The position numbers were made by a program, and so were the translations under genes. A stretch of DNA of 64,000 nucleotides from Niallia sp. NCCP-28 (GTDB taxonomy: Bacteria > Bacillota > Bacilli > Bacillales > Cytobacillaceae): positions 186,001-250,000 of the forward strand of contig NZ_BQYJ01000004.1 of the NCBI RefSeq assembly GCF_023168165.1. The letters run 5' to 3'. This document shows positions 34,923 to 42,664 of this stretch, piece after piece. Every line of letters begins with the position of its first letter. Within the stretch, counting starts at the first letter, position 1. The notes under the pieces are model-generated. The model saw nothing but the letters and a program-made list of their open reading frames with translations, had not been told where the DNA came from and searched no databases.

Positions 34923-35801
34923 TCATTTTACTGTTACTTGATTCTCTTTAAAAACAATGCCATCCTTCAGCACCTTTAATTGCCCCGTTTGCTTTTCATT
35001 TGCAACCCATAACAAAATTTCTTCCGCTAATTCGTTTGCTAAAATCCGGTCAATTGCCGTTGGATTTGTCCCCATGCATAATGCTTCATCTATTTCTGCA
35101 TATTTCCAGTCTGCATCTATTTTGCTTATTAATTCGTTTTCCACCACATTTGCCAACCCAACACTATAAACCAGTACATTCGACGTATTTTGATTAGTAA
35201 AAGATTCTGTGATGTTATTTATTAATTGCTTCACTTCTCCTTCTTCTAAATCATTTGCCAGAAAATGTCCATCCACACTGATTGCAATATCTTGAAGCAT
35301 AGATGTTGGAGGCTGTCCTTCTATAGAAAAGCCAAACAATCTCGGTTTATCATATTTTAAAGAATGAATGGTATCTTTTACCTTCAAAACATTTTGTGTA
35401 ATGCTATTTAAAGCAGTATCATAACCTAAAGACCATTCTGAACCTTTTATATTATTATGAATGGATACAGGCACAAATAGAGAGTTGACTTTTTCGCTGT
35501 CTGAAAGCTTTTCTTCCCATGCCATTTTTGCCTTTTGATCTCCAATGACAATCCCCATATCCATATTTATAAATAATTCTTCCCAATTTTGAATATGATC
35601 TGCTGCAGATAATTTTAAATAAGCATTTCCTAAATAAGGGGAATCACTTAATTCATTTAGCTCACGATATGCAACCTTCTCATCCTTAGCTACTTCTATT
35701 CCAATTAGCTTATACTGTGATGTCAATTCTTTCGAAAGTTTAAAAAGAATCTGTTTAACCCCAGCTGGTAAGGTGCCTAATACTATTACTCCAACTTTCA
35801 A
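34923..35801 (-). CDS. Phosphofructokinase-like protein lacking catalytic residues
   Basis: A 292-residue protein that matches the ATP-dependent 6-phosphofructokinase fold but not its active site. The N terminus is VGVIVLGTLPAGVKQIL where the kinase has GGDSPGMN. The stretch FVPVSIHNNIKGSEWSLGYD aligns with PGTIDNDIPGTDFTIGFD, so the catalytic Asp of TIDND is His and the second Asp is Asn. GTNPTAIDRILANELAEEIL matches RGGSPTAFDRVLASRLG. The start is TTG at 35801, seven bases after AGGAGG. It is probably a pseudoenzyme with a regulatory or binding role; this is inference. It stands alone between minJ and ytbE. Confidence 0.75.
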   Translation of the reverse strand: MKVGVIVLGTLPAGVKQILFKLSKELTSQYKLIGIEVAKDEKVAYRELNELSDSPYLGNAYLKLSAADHIQNWEELFINMDMGIVIGDQKAKMAWEEKLSDSEKVNSLFVPVSIHNNIKGSEWSLGYDTALNSITQNVLKVKDTIHSLKYDKPRLFGFSIEGQPPTSMLQDIAISVDGHFLANDLEEGEVKQLINNITESFTNQNTSNVLVYSVGLANVVENELISKIDADWKYAEIDEALCMGTNPTAIDRILANELAEEILLWVANEKQTGQLKVLKDGIVFKENQVTVK

Positions 35802-35914
35802 AGTAATTCCTCCTATTTTCAAATCATGTTGGTCATACAACAGATATTATAAAGGAAAATTCTGAATATTGGTATCCCCATATGCCAAACTTATTGTTAT
35901 TTTCCTAAAAAACG

Positions 35915-35947
35915 TAAAAAAGCTCCTCTTATAGCAGGAGCCAAAAA
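35915..35947 (-). terminator. Terminator after ytbE
   Basis: TTTTTGGCTCCT pairs with AGGAGCTTTTTT on the minus strand around a loop of about nine bases; ends in a T run. Confidence 0.85.
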
Positions 35948-35954
35948 TTACATT

Positions 35955-36791
35955 TTAAAAATCAAAATTATCTGGATCTGGACCAACACGTTGATCAAGA
36001 TTCAATCCATCGATTTGTTCCATTTCTTCTTTTGTGAGAGTAAAATCAAAGACTTGGGAATTTTCAATAATTCGATGTTCTTTAATAGATTTGGGAATAG
36101 TAACAACTTTATTTTGCAAATCCCAACGGATAATCACTTGCGCAATTGTTTTATTATACTTTGCAGCAATCTCCTGCAGTTCAGGATTATCCAGCAATTG
36201 TCCTTGCATTAAAGGTGACCATGCTTGTATTTGTATATTTTGTTCTTGGCAATATTTGATTAGTTCTTTTTGTGTTAAGCGTGGATGAAGCTCTACCTGA
36301 TTAATCATTGGCTTAATATCAGCATCTTTCCGCAAATCTTCCAAATGATGTATTTGAAAATTGCTTACACCAATCGCTTTAATTTTTCCTTCTTTATAAA
36401 GATGCTCCATCGCTCTCCATGCATCTTTATATCTGCCCTCTTTCGGCCAATGAATTAAATATAAATCTAAATAATCTAATCCTAATTTTTCTAGAGTAAC
36501 TTCAAATGCCTTTAATGTTTTTTCATAGCCTAAATCTTCATTCCACACTTTTGAAGTTATAAATAAATCTTCTCTTGTAATGCCCGCAAGTTCAATTCCT
36601 TCTTTGATTCCTATTCCAACACCTTTTTCATTGTCATAAATAGCAGCTGTATCAATGCTTCTATAACCATTTTTGATTGCTGTGCGAACGGCAGCAATCG
36701 TTGTTTCTCCATCCTCTACTTGAAATACCCCTAAACCTAACCAAGGCATTTTTACTCCATTAGCTAGTGCAACTGTTGATTGTAAGTTCAT
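35955..36791 (-). CDS. ytbE: Aldo/keto reductase (YtbE-like)
   Basis: A 278-residue NADPH-dependent aldo/keto reductase (AKR5 type). The catalytic tetrad is readable: Asp and Tyr in SIDTAAIYDNEKGVG (~residue 48), Lys in FITSKVWNED (~80) and His in LYLIHWPKEG (~112). The cofactor-binding C-terminal run is TIPKSIKEHRIIEN (~242). It reduces reactive carbonyls such as methylglyoxal or glyoxal in B. subtilis relatives. It abuts ytbD (ends touch, zero gap), so the two are one operon, probably controlled by the divergent YtcD. Confidence 0.88.
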   Translation of the reverse strand: MNLQSTVALANGVKMPWLGLGVFQVEDGETTIAAVRTAIKNGYRSIDTAAIYDNEKGVGIGIKEGIELAGITREDLFITSKVWNEDLGYEKTLKAFEVTLEKLGLDYLDLYLIHWPKEGRYKDAWRAMEHLYKEGKIKAIGVSNFQIHHLEDLRKDADIKPMINQVELHPRLTQKELIKYCQEQNIQIQAWSPLMQGQLLDNPELQEIAAKYNKTIAQVIIRWDLQNKVVTIPKSIKEHRIIENSQVFDFTLTKEEMEQIDGLNLDQRVGPDPDNFDF

Positions 36792-38000
36792 TTATATATC
36801 CCCTTTAATTATATTTTCATTCTGTTTTGATCCTTTTTCTAGCATTAAACTATATCCAGTAAGAATAACTGCCAGCATAACCATTATTCCGCCAACCCAT
36901 GTTGTATGAATTATTCCAATCTGTTTTGTAACCACTCCACCTAAATAGGCCCCTATAGCAATACCTGCATTAAATGCTGCTATATTTAGTGCTGATGCCA
37001 CATTAACAGCACTTGGCACAAATCGTTCAGCAAGCATTACAACATATACCTGCAATCCAGGAACATTCATAAAAGCTAACAGTCCCATAAAAATAATCGT
37101 AATCAATCCTGCTAGTTTAAATGGTATCGTAAACAGTAAAACAAATAGAATAATCGCTTGTACAAGAAACATATAAAATAGGGAGCGAAGTGGATTTAGA
37201 TTGGAAAGTTTCCCCCCAATCATATTTCCAATGGCAATTGCAATCCCATATGCTAGTAGAATTAACGCAACTGTTTCTTCCTTAAACCCTGTCACTTCAT
37301 GCAATAAGGGAGACAGGTACGTGAAGATGACAAATGTTCCCCCATATCCTAGTGCCGTAATAATAAAGATTAGCAAAAGCCTGCCATTTTTCACTAATTT
37401 GACTTGATCGCTGAATGTCACCTTATCTCCTTTAGACAAGTTATTTGGCACAAGGATACTATTAGCAATAAATGCGACAATGCCTATAATAACAATTGCA
37501 GCAAAAGCTAATCTCCAGCCATATTGCTGACCCAAAAATGTTCCAAATGGCACACCTGTTACGGTCGCCACCGTTAAACCTGTAAACATAATAGAAATGG
37601 CAGATGCCCTCTTGTCTTTTGGAACAAGGTCTGCAGCAATAGTTGAACCAATAGACATAAATACCCCATGAGAAAATGCAGCAATAATGCGGGCAAATAA
37701 TAAAACAGTTATATTGGTAGCCAATGCAGCAATACTATTTCCAAGGATAAAAATAATCATAATCCAAAGCAGCAGGGATTTCCTTTGCATATTAGATGTA
37801 ATCGATGTTAATACCGGAGCTCCTATTGTGACACCTAAAGCATAGATAGACACGGTTAACCCTGCTGTTGTAATGGATATGCCTAAATCATTTGAAATAA
37901 GCGGCAGCAAACCAACACTAATAAATTCTGTGGTACCAATTGCAAAGGCACTTATTGCTAATGCCAGCAATGCTAGTGTACTTTTTTTATCTAGACTCAT
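36792..38000 (-). CDS. ytbD: MFS transporter, DHA1 family (YtbD-like)
   Basis: A 402-residue, 12-segment efflux-type transporter. The N-terminal run is AIGTTEFISVGLLPLI (~residue 22), SFIxGTxE-like as in AraJ/YdhP relatives. Motif C is GVPFGTFLGQQYGWR (~150). B. subtilis has the same ytbD-ytbE-ytcD arrangement. The substrate is unknown; export of a compound related to the YtbE reductase is only inferred. The start ATG follows GGAGGAA. Confidence 0.86.
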   Translation of the reverse strand: MSLDKKSTLALLALAISAFAIGTTEFISVGLLPLISNDLGISITTAGLTVSIYALGVTIGAPVLTSITSNMQRKSLLLWIMIIFILGNSIAALATNITVLLFARIIAAFSHGVFMSIGSTIAADLVPKDKRASAISIMFTGLTVATVTGVPFGTFLGQQYGWRLAFAAIVIIGIVAFIANSILVPNNLSKGDKVTFSDQVKLVKNGRLLLIFIITALGYGGTFVIFTYLSPLLHEVTGFKEETVALILLAYGIAIAIGNMIGGKLSNLNPLRSLFYMFLVQAIILFVLLFTIPFKLAGLITIIFMGLLAFMNVPGLQVYVVMLAERFVPSAVNVASALNIAAFNAGIAIGAYLGGVVTKQIGIIHTTWVGGIMVMLAVILTGYSLMLEKGSKQNENIIKGDI

Positions 38001-38033
38001 ATTTCCTCCATCCTTTATCTTTATTAACTAATG

Positions 38034-38051
38034 AAAGCATGCGCATGCTTT
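38034..38051. promoter_or_regulatory. Palindromic operator between ytbD and ytcD
   Basis: AAAGCATGCGCATGCTTT is an 18-base perfect palindrome 34 bases before the ytbD start. It is a candidate site for YtcD. Downstream, direct TAGGAAC repeats (~38182-38207) lie before ytcD and could be further sites. Confidence 0.55.
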
Positions 38052-38242
38052 TCTTAATGAAAGTATTTTTACAAAACCACTAATAGGCTTTTACGATAAA
38101 ATACAAATTGCAATTTCACCGGCAAATGTTATTATGAACTATATAGATCAAATAAAAAAGTACGCACTTTAAAGTAATGTAGGAACCTAAAAGGTATATA
38201 GGAACTTTTTAGTGCCTATATTAACTAGGAGGATAATAGAGA

Positions 38243-38605
38243 ATGAATAATAAAAAATACAATATTTCCGTAGAAGCAACCCTTGAAGTAATAGGAGGAA
38301 AATGGAAGTGTGTCATACTTTGCCACCTGACACATGGAAAAAAAAGAACAAGCGAATTAAAACGTTTAATGCCCAACATTACACAAAAAATGCTGACCCA
38401 GCAGCTTCGCGAGCTAGAAGAAGATGGGGTAATAAACCGCATTATCTACCAGCAAATCCCCCCTAAAGTAGAATATGAACTAAGCGAATATGGAAAAAGT
38501 CTAGAAAGTATATTAACAGCATTATGCAATTGGGGAGAAAAACATATTACTAAAATTTACGGAGATAAAACATTAGTGCTAGAGGATAGTATTTTAAATA
38601 AATAA
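38243..38605 (+). CDS. ytcD: HxlR family transcriptional regulator YtcD
   Basis: A 120-residue winged-helix HxlR protein. It reads VEATLEVIGGKWKCVILCHL, then KRTSELKRLMPNITQKMLTQ, then GVINRIIYQQIPPKVEYEL, close to B. subtilis YtcD. The Cys in KWKC is at the position used for thiol-based sensing in relatives such as YodB, so electrophile sensing is plausible. It is divergent from ytbD-ytbE, and GGAGGATAATAG precedes ATG. A terminator follows. Confidence 0.9.
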   Translation: MNNKKYNISVEATLEVIGGKWKCVILCHLTHGKKRTSELKRLMPNITQKMLTQQLRELEEDGVINRIIYQQIPPKVEYELSEYGKSLESILTALCNWGEKHITKIYGDKTLVLEDSILNK

Positions 38606-38609
38606 CATT

Positions 38610-38636
38610 AAAAAACCCCAATAAGTTGGGGTTTTT
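38610..38636 (+). terminator. Terminator after ytcD
   Basis: AAAAACCCCAA pairs with TTGGGGTTTTT around a five-base loop. Confidence 0.92.
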
Positions 38637-38645
38637 GCTGTTTTA

Positions 38646-38680
38646 TGATTGGCTGTTTTCGTAAACTTTATTGTTTTAAA
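38646..38680 (+). repeat. Family B element, single end (copy B2)
   Basis: GGCTGTTTTCGTAAACTTTATTGTTTT matches the left end of the family B element at 55696. No matching right end was found nearby, so it is a remnant. Confidence 0.5.
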
Positions 38681-38740
38681 GGAGCAGGTTGATTTAACCA
38701 TGGATTTACTCATAGAAACGATCCGAAAAACAATAATGTC

Positions 38741-39772
38741 TTATGATTTAATCAATACTTTAATTTCATCTCCAGCCATTACCGTTTCAAAGGCTGTTCT
38801 CCAGTCATCAAGTTCGGCAACTTTTGTAATCATTTTATCTGTATTTATCTTTCCAGATGCCAAAAGATCTAACGCTAGATTCCAAGAGCTTGGTTTTTGC
38901 GATCGGCAGCCAACATAATTTATTTCACGCTGAATAATCGATTCTTGATCTATTTCATTCTTTTTATTTGCAAATAAGCCAACTTGAACAAAAGTGCCCT
39001 TTTTCTTTGTCAGAGACAAACCTTGGTTTACTGCTGGAACTGCTCCCGAACAGTCAAACACTTTATCAGCCCCGTAACCATCTGTATAATTGGCTATTAT
39101 TTCGGATAAATCTTCTCTTAATGTATCTACCACTACATCTATCCCCAGCTCTTTAGCCAGTTCCAAACGTTTGCTGTCTTTGGTAATTCCAGCGAGAATA
39201 ACAAAGGCGCCTTGAGCCTTTATTACTTGGCAAAGCAATAATCCAATGGGACCTGGACCAAAAACTAATACTTTATCATCGGATTGAATAGTTGTTTTTT
39301 CTAATGCTGCATGAACGCAGCAAGCTATCGGTTCTGTTAATGCAGCCGCTTCTAAACTTACATTATCAGGAATAAGATGCACACTTTCTTCTCTTGCAAT
39401 TACATAATCGGCTAAACTGCCATTAACTTGTGTGCCAATTCCTGTTCGATGCGGGCATAAATTATAATCTTTTTCTTGACAATATAGGCATTGTCCGCAC
39501 GTTGTGAAAGTTGTTTCGCTTGTTACTCTGTCCCCAACTTGAACCTTTGTGACATTTTTCCCTACTTCAACGACGATTCCTGAAAATTCATGCCCCAATA
39601 CAACAGGAGTGTTTTTACTGTTATATTCCCCTTTAAAGGTGTGGATATCTGATCCGCAAATACCTGTATAAGCAACTTTTATCTTAATTTTATCCTCAGA
39701 GACAATCGGCTCTTCCAACTCTACTAAGGACATATTATCATAACCAGGCGCCAGTTTACTTACAGCTTTCAT
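38741..39772 (-). CDS. Zinc-dependent alcohol/polyol dehydrogenase (MDR family)
   Basis: A 343-residue medium-chain dehydrogenase. The catalytic zinc ligands lie in YTGICGSDIHTFKG (Cys ~38) and VLGHEFSG (His ~60). The structural zinc loop is CGQCLYCQEKDYNLC (~90-105). The nucleotide fold shows FGPGPIGLLLCQ (~168). It is the last gene of the PTS operon, so it probably oxidises the imported polyol phosphate, as galactitol-1-phosphate dehydrogenase does. Sorbitol or butanediol dehydrogenase is possible from sequence alone. The start ATG follows GGGGAGG. Confidence 0.85.
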   Translation of the reverse strand: MKAVSKLAPGYDNMSLVELEEPIVSEDKIKIKVAYTGICGSDIHTFKGEYNSKNTPVVLGHEFSGIVVEVGKNVTKVQVGDRVTSETTFTTCGQCLYCQEKDYNLCPHRTGIGTQVNGSLADYVIAREESVHLIPDNVSLEAAALTEPIACCVHAALEKTTIQSDDKVLVFGPGPIGLLLCQVIKAQGAFVILAGITKDSKRLELAKELGIDVVVDTLREDLSEIIANYTDGYGADKVFDCSGAVPAVNQGLSLTKKKGTFVQVGLFANKKNEIDQESIIQREINYVGCRSQKPSSWNLALDLLASGKINTDKMITKVAELDDWRTAFETVMAGDEIKVLIKS

Positions 39773-39807
39773 CTTACATGCCTCCCCATTTTTTATTCAG
39801 AACTATT

Positions 39808-41079
39808 CTAGATTATATTTTGAAATAACTGAGATACTTTAAGAACCAGCCAGTTTAAAAGGTTTCCGCCAGTATCTAAATTCGATACTTGAGTAGCCCC
39901 GCCAGGCATTTCAAAAGAACCGCCTGCAAGCATTTGTGTAAATACAGGAGCAAAATCTGTTGCCATGTATAAAGAAAGCGCAATCATTATGGTTCCTACA
40001 ATAACAGAGTGAATAATATTTCCTTTTCTTGAGCCTACGATAAATGCCACCAAAAATGGAATTGTCGCCAAATCTCCAAACGGCAATACTTTATTGCCTG
40101 GAAGAATAACTGCTAATACTAATGTGATAGGAACTAAAATCAATGCTGTTGACATAACAGCAGGATGCCCTACCGCTAGTGCTGCATCTAAACCAATATA
40201 TAACTCTCTTCCTTCATAGCGTTTTCTTAGATAGTCTCGAGCTGCTTCTGAGATTGGCAGCAAACCTTCCATCAGAATTTTTACCATACGAGGCAATAGC
40301 AGCATAACAGCCCCCATAGAAATCCCTACTTGGAAAACATCTCCTGCATTATAGCCAGCTAATATTCCGATAACGATTCCTAAAATGAAACCCATCATCA
40401 TTGGTTCGCCAAAAATGCCAAGTCTCTTTTGAATCGTATCAGGATCAGCTTTTATTTTTTGCAAGCCTGGAATTTTTTCAATTAAATATCCTAGCAAGAT
40501 GCCAAGTGGCGCAAATGAAGCTGTTGACGCTGTTGGAAATGTAATTCCCGGAAGACCATAAAACTTCTCTACCATCGGCTGTGTTTTATCAGCAATAATA
40601 AGAACAATAACTTCATATACAACCGCGCAAAGAATAGCGAAAAGGTAGCTGCCTGTTAAAATATAGCCAGTAGCGCCAGCAGCGATAAAATGCCAATAAT
40701 TCCAGATATCTACATTCAGTGTTTTTGTTAGCTTTAGAAAAATCATTAAAAGGTTAACCCCTAAACAAATCGGCAAAAGAATAGCGGCAACTGGTGATGC
40801 CCAAGCACCTGCTGCTGCAGCTGGCCATCCTCCATCAATTACAGTTAAATTAAGACCAAATCTTTCGACCATCGCTTGTGCTGCTGGTCCTAAACTTCCT
40901 GTAAGAACACCAATGACTAAATTAATCCCGACAAAACCTATCCCAATCGTTAATCCTGAACGAAACGCTTTTTTGAAACCGGTTCTAAATATCAACCCTA
41001 TAATAAGAATCGCAAGCGGCAAAATGACAGTAGGCCCTAAACCAAGTACATACTGAACGCCATCTAAAAGCTCTTTCAT
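39808..41079 (-). CDS. gatC: PTS galactitol-type transporter, EIIC subunit
   Basis: A 423-residue membrane permease of the PTS galactitol (Gat) family with about 10-12 segments. Recognisable runs are GLGPTVILPLAILIIGLIFR at the N terminus, DGGWPAAAAGAWASP (~83) and LGIFGEPMMMGFILG (~218). EIIC carries the sugar across the membrane while EIIB phosphorylates it. It lies 404 bases downstream of an EIIB gene, and that gap holds a repeat element (41231-41441). The start ATG has GGGAGGA in front. The substrate could be galactitol or a related polyol or pentose. Confidence 0.88.
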   Translation of the reverse strand: MKELLDGVQYVLGLGPTVILPLAILIIGLIFRTGFKKAFRSGLTIGIGFVGINLVIGVLTGSLGPAAQAMVERFGLNLTVIDGGWPAAAAGAWASPVAAILLPICLGVNLLMIFLKLTKTLNVDIWNYWHFIAAGATGYILTGSYLFAILCAVVYEVIVLIIADKTQPMVEKFYGLPGITFPTASTASFAPLGILLGYLIEKIPGLQKIKADPDTIQKRLGIFGEPMMMGFILGIVIGILAGYNAGDVFQVGISMGAVMLLLPRMVKILMEGLLPISEAARDYLRKRYEGRELYIGLDAALAVGHPAVMSTALILVPITLVLAVILPGNKVLPFGDLATIPFLVAFIVGSRKGNIIHSVIVGTIMIALSLYMATDFAPVFTQMLAGGSFEMPGGATQVSNLDTGGNLLNWLVLKVSQLFQNII

Positions 41080-41111
41080 ATGGAAGTTCCTCCCTAGACG
41101 GAAATTAGTGT

Positions 41112-41219
41112 CAGGTTAGAAGTATTTTTTCTCATTGTTGCTTTTCTAAAAAAGCTTTAGTATTCTATCATTCTCGTTTCTTACTAAATAACAATCAGAC
41201 AAAATCTACTTCTAACCTG
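41112..41219. repeat. Inverted repeat between EIIB and EIIC genes
   Basis: CAGGTTAGAAGTA (41112-41124) and TACTTCTAACCTG (41207-41219) are perfect 13-base inverted arms, 82 bases apart. The element is either a small mobile relic or an mRNA structure of the PTS operon. Confidence 0.55.
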
Positions 41220-41230
41220 GCCTTTTTTGG

Positions 41231-41441
41231 ATAAAGTGAAACTTCAATCAATGGGGGTTTTCTTCATACCCCACTGATTGTTAGTTGAGGCCTATAGGAT
41301 ATAGGTCACACAGACGTTGCCACAGGAGGTGGCGCCCTTAGTCTGTGTTCTTTTATATCGGGCCTTTACGGGCAGTGATCATTTCCCGTGTCTTCTCATC
41401 ATCTTGAGGTGGGGGTCAAAAGCCCGTTAGTGCCGGATAAA
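41231..41441 (+). repeat. Family A repeat, long form (copy A7)
   Basis: A 211-base element in the PTS operon. After stem 1 (CAATCAATGGGG with CCCCACTGATTG) comes the long-form module CCTATAGGATATAGGTCACA. A stem CACAGAC/GTCTGTG follows, enclosing GCCAC/GTGGC. It ends CCCGTTAGTGCCGGATAAA. It is the best preserved long copy. Confidence 0.85.
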
Positions 41442-41483
41442 CCTTTCAATAGAAATTATAAGAAAAGGTTTGATAGAACATGC

Positions 41484-41768
41484 CTATTTATTAAAGTGAT
41501 TAATAATTTGTTGATCAATTTGTTCCATGCCAATTCCACTGATATACCCTGTTGCAACAATTGCAGGAATATCATATTGTTTTGGCAAAATAGTAGTAGA
41601 AACAATTAAATCAGCATCGCCTTGAAGAGTTGCAACCTCAGCAATTTTGCATTGTACAATCTCTGCATTAATGTTATTGTCTCTTACTAAACTTTCCACT
41701 CTATTACAAACAACCGTTGATGTTGCGATACCTGCTCCACAAGCTACTAGAATTTTTCCTTTTTTCAT
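41484..41768 (-). CDS. PTS galactitol-type EIIB subunit (copy 1)
   Basis: A 94-residue cytosolic EIIB protein. The phosphorylated Cys is in ILVACGAGIATSTVV (residue 10), the P-loop-like motif of GatB. The last third reads GYISGIGMEQID. It passes phosphate from EIIA to the sugar held by EIIC. AAAGGGAGAG precedes ATG. A second EIIB with the same motif lies 78 bases upstream. Confidence 0.88.
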   Translation of the reverse strand: MKKGKILVACGAGIATSTVVCNRVESLVRDNNINAEIVQCKIAEVATLQGDADLIVSTTILPKQYDIPAIVATGYISGIGMEQIDQQIINHFNK

Positions 41769-41846
41769 GTTAATTCTCTCCCTTTTTTGTATATTATCTA
41801 TTTAGAAGCAATGATTATTTTGCTTTCCAACCTATTTATTAAACGT

Positions 41847-42158
41847 TTACATTTTAATTGTAGATGATTCCAAATATGCTTTTATATAATCGATGATCTC
41901 TTTATCTAAATCTTCCATTCCGATGCCGCTAATATACGGTGTAGCACTTAATGCTGGTGTAATATAGCTCGTAGGCAAAATGGTAGTGGACAATATCAGT
42001 GCTGCTTGAGACTGCAAAGAAGCGACTTCGGATATTTTACATTGCACAAGCAATACATCCAAATGTTCTTTTTTGAATAATTCTTCTAAATGATCCATTA
42101 CTACTGTTGATGTTGCAATCCCTGCGCCACATGCTACAAGCACAGATGCCCTATTCAA
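41847..42158 (-). CDS. PTS galactitol-type EIIB subunit (copy 2)
   Basis: A 103-residue paralogue of the EIIB at 41484-41768, with active-site Cys in VLVACGAGIATSTVV and YISGIGMEDLD near the end. The start is taken as TTG at 42158, eight bases after GGAGG; a GTG at 42167 is in frame but overlaps that site. The EIIA stop lies one base before this start, so translation is coupled. Two EIIB in one operon is unusual: either two permeases or two sugars are served, or one partner signals to the PRD regulator. Confidence 0.85.
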   Translation of the reverse strand: MNRASVLVACGAGIATSTVVMDHLEELFKKEHLDVLLVQCKISEVASLQSQAALILSTTILPTSYITPALSATPYISGIGMEDLDKEIIDYIKAYLESSTIKM

Positions 42159-42159
42159 A

Positions 42160-42642
42160 TCAATCACCTCCTATAATAGCGATATTTATATTTTCAAAGA
42201 TAGTGATTATTTCTTTTTTGTTTTTTGCTTGGATGATATTTATTAAATTATCTTTTATTTGGATGACTTGCATCAATTCTTGCAATACTTCCAGTTGACT
42301 ATGCGGCTGGTTTAGCCCAAGCATAAGCACTACATCTACATCTGTAGTTTTTGTATTATCTTCCATTAAAGAGAAAGCTACAGGTTTTTTTAAGGTAGCC
42401 ACTGCAATAAATTGTTCTATCACATGTTCTGGATCTGTATGTGGAATGGCTACACTATAATCAGCCATGCATAGTCCTGTTGGAAAAATCGATTCTCTTT
42501 CTTTGATTTTTGCTAAAAAAGTATCTTTTACATATCCTTGATCATAAGCCTCTTGATACATCACTTGGAATAGCTCATCCTGATTTTCTACCTCTAGGTC
42601 CACTTTTATCAAGTTTTCTTTAATAAACGAAACTACTGCCAT
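42160..42642 (-). CDS. PTS EIIA subunit (fructose/mannitol/galactitol type)
   Basis: A 160-residue EIIA type-2 protein. The phosphorylated His is in ADYSVAIPHTDPEHV (~residue 61), preceded by FPTGL. It takes phosphate from HPr and hands it to EIIB. The start is ATG at 42642, five bases after GAAGGGGA; upstream in-frame ATGs sit within or before that site. It lies 22 bases after the regulator gene. Confidence 0.9.
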   Translation of the reverse strand: MAVVSFIKENLIKVDLEVENQDELFQVMYQEAYDQGYVKDTFLAKIKERESIFPTGLCMADYSVAIPHTDPEHVIEQFIAVATLKKPVAFSLMEDNTKTTDVDVVLMLGLNQPHSQLEVLQELMQVIQIKDNLINIIQAKNKKEIITIFENINIAIIGGD

Positions 42643-42664
42643 TTTTTCCCCTTCTTTCATCATG

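Noticed and set aside
38649-38918. ORF of 89 codons (plus) overlapping the 3' end of the dehydrogenase gene
   Set aside because: Starts in a family B remnant, lacks a ribosome binding site and is antisense to a well-supported gene.
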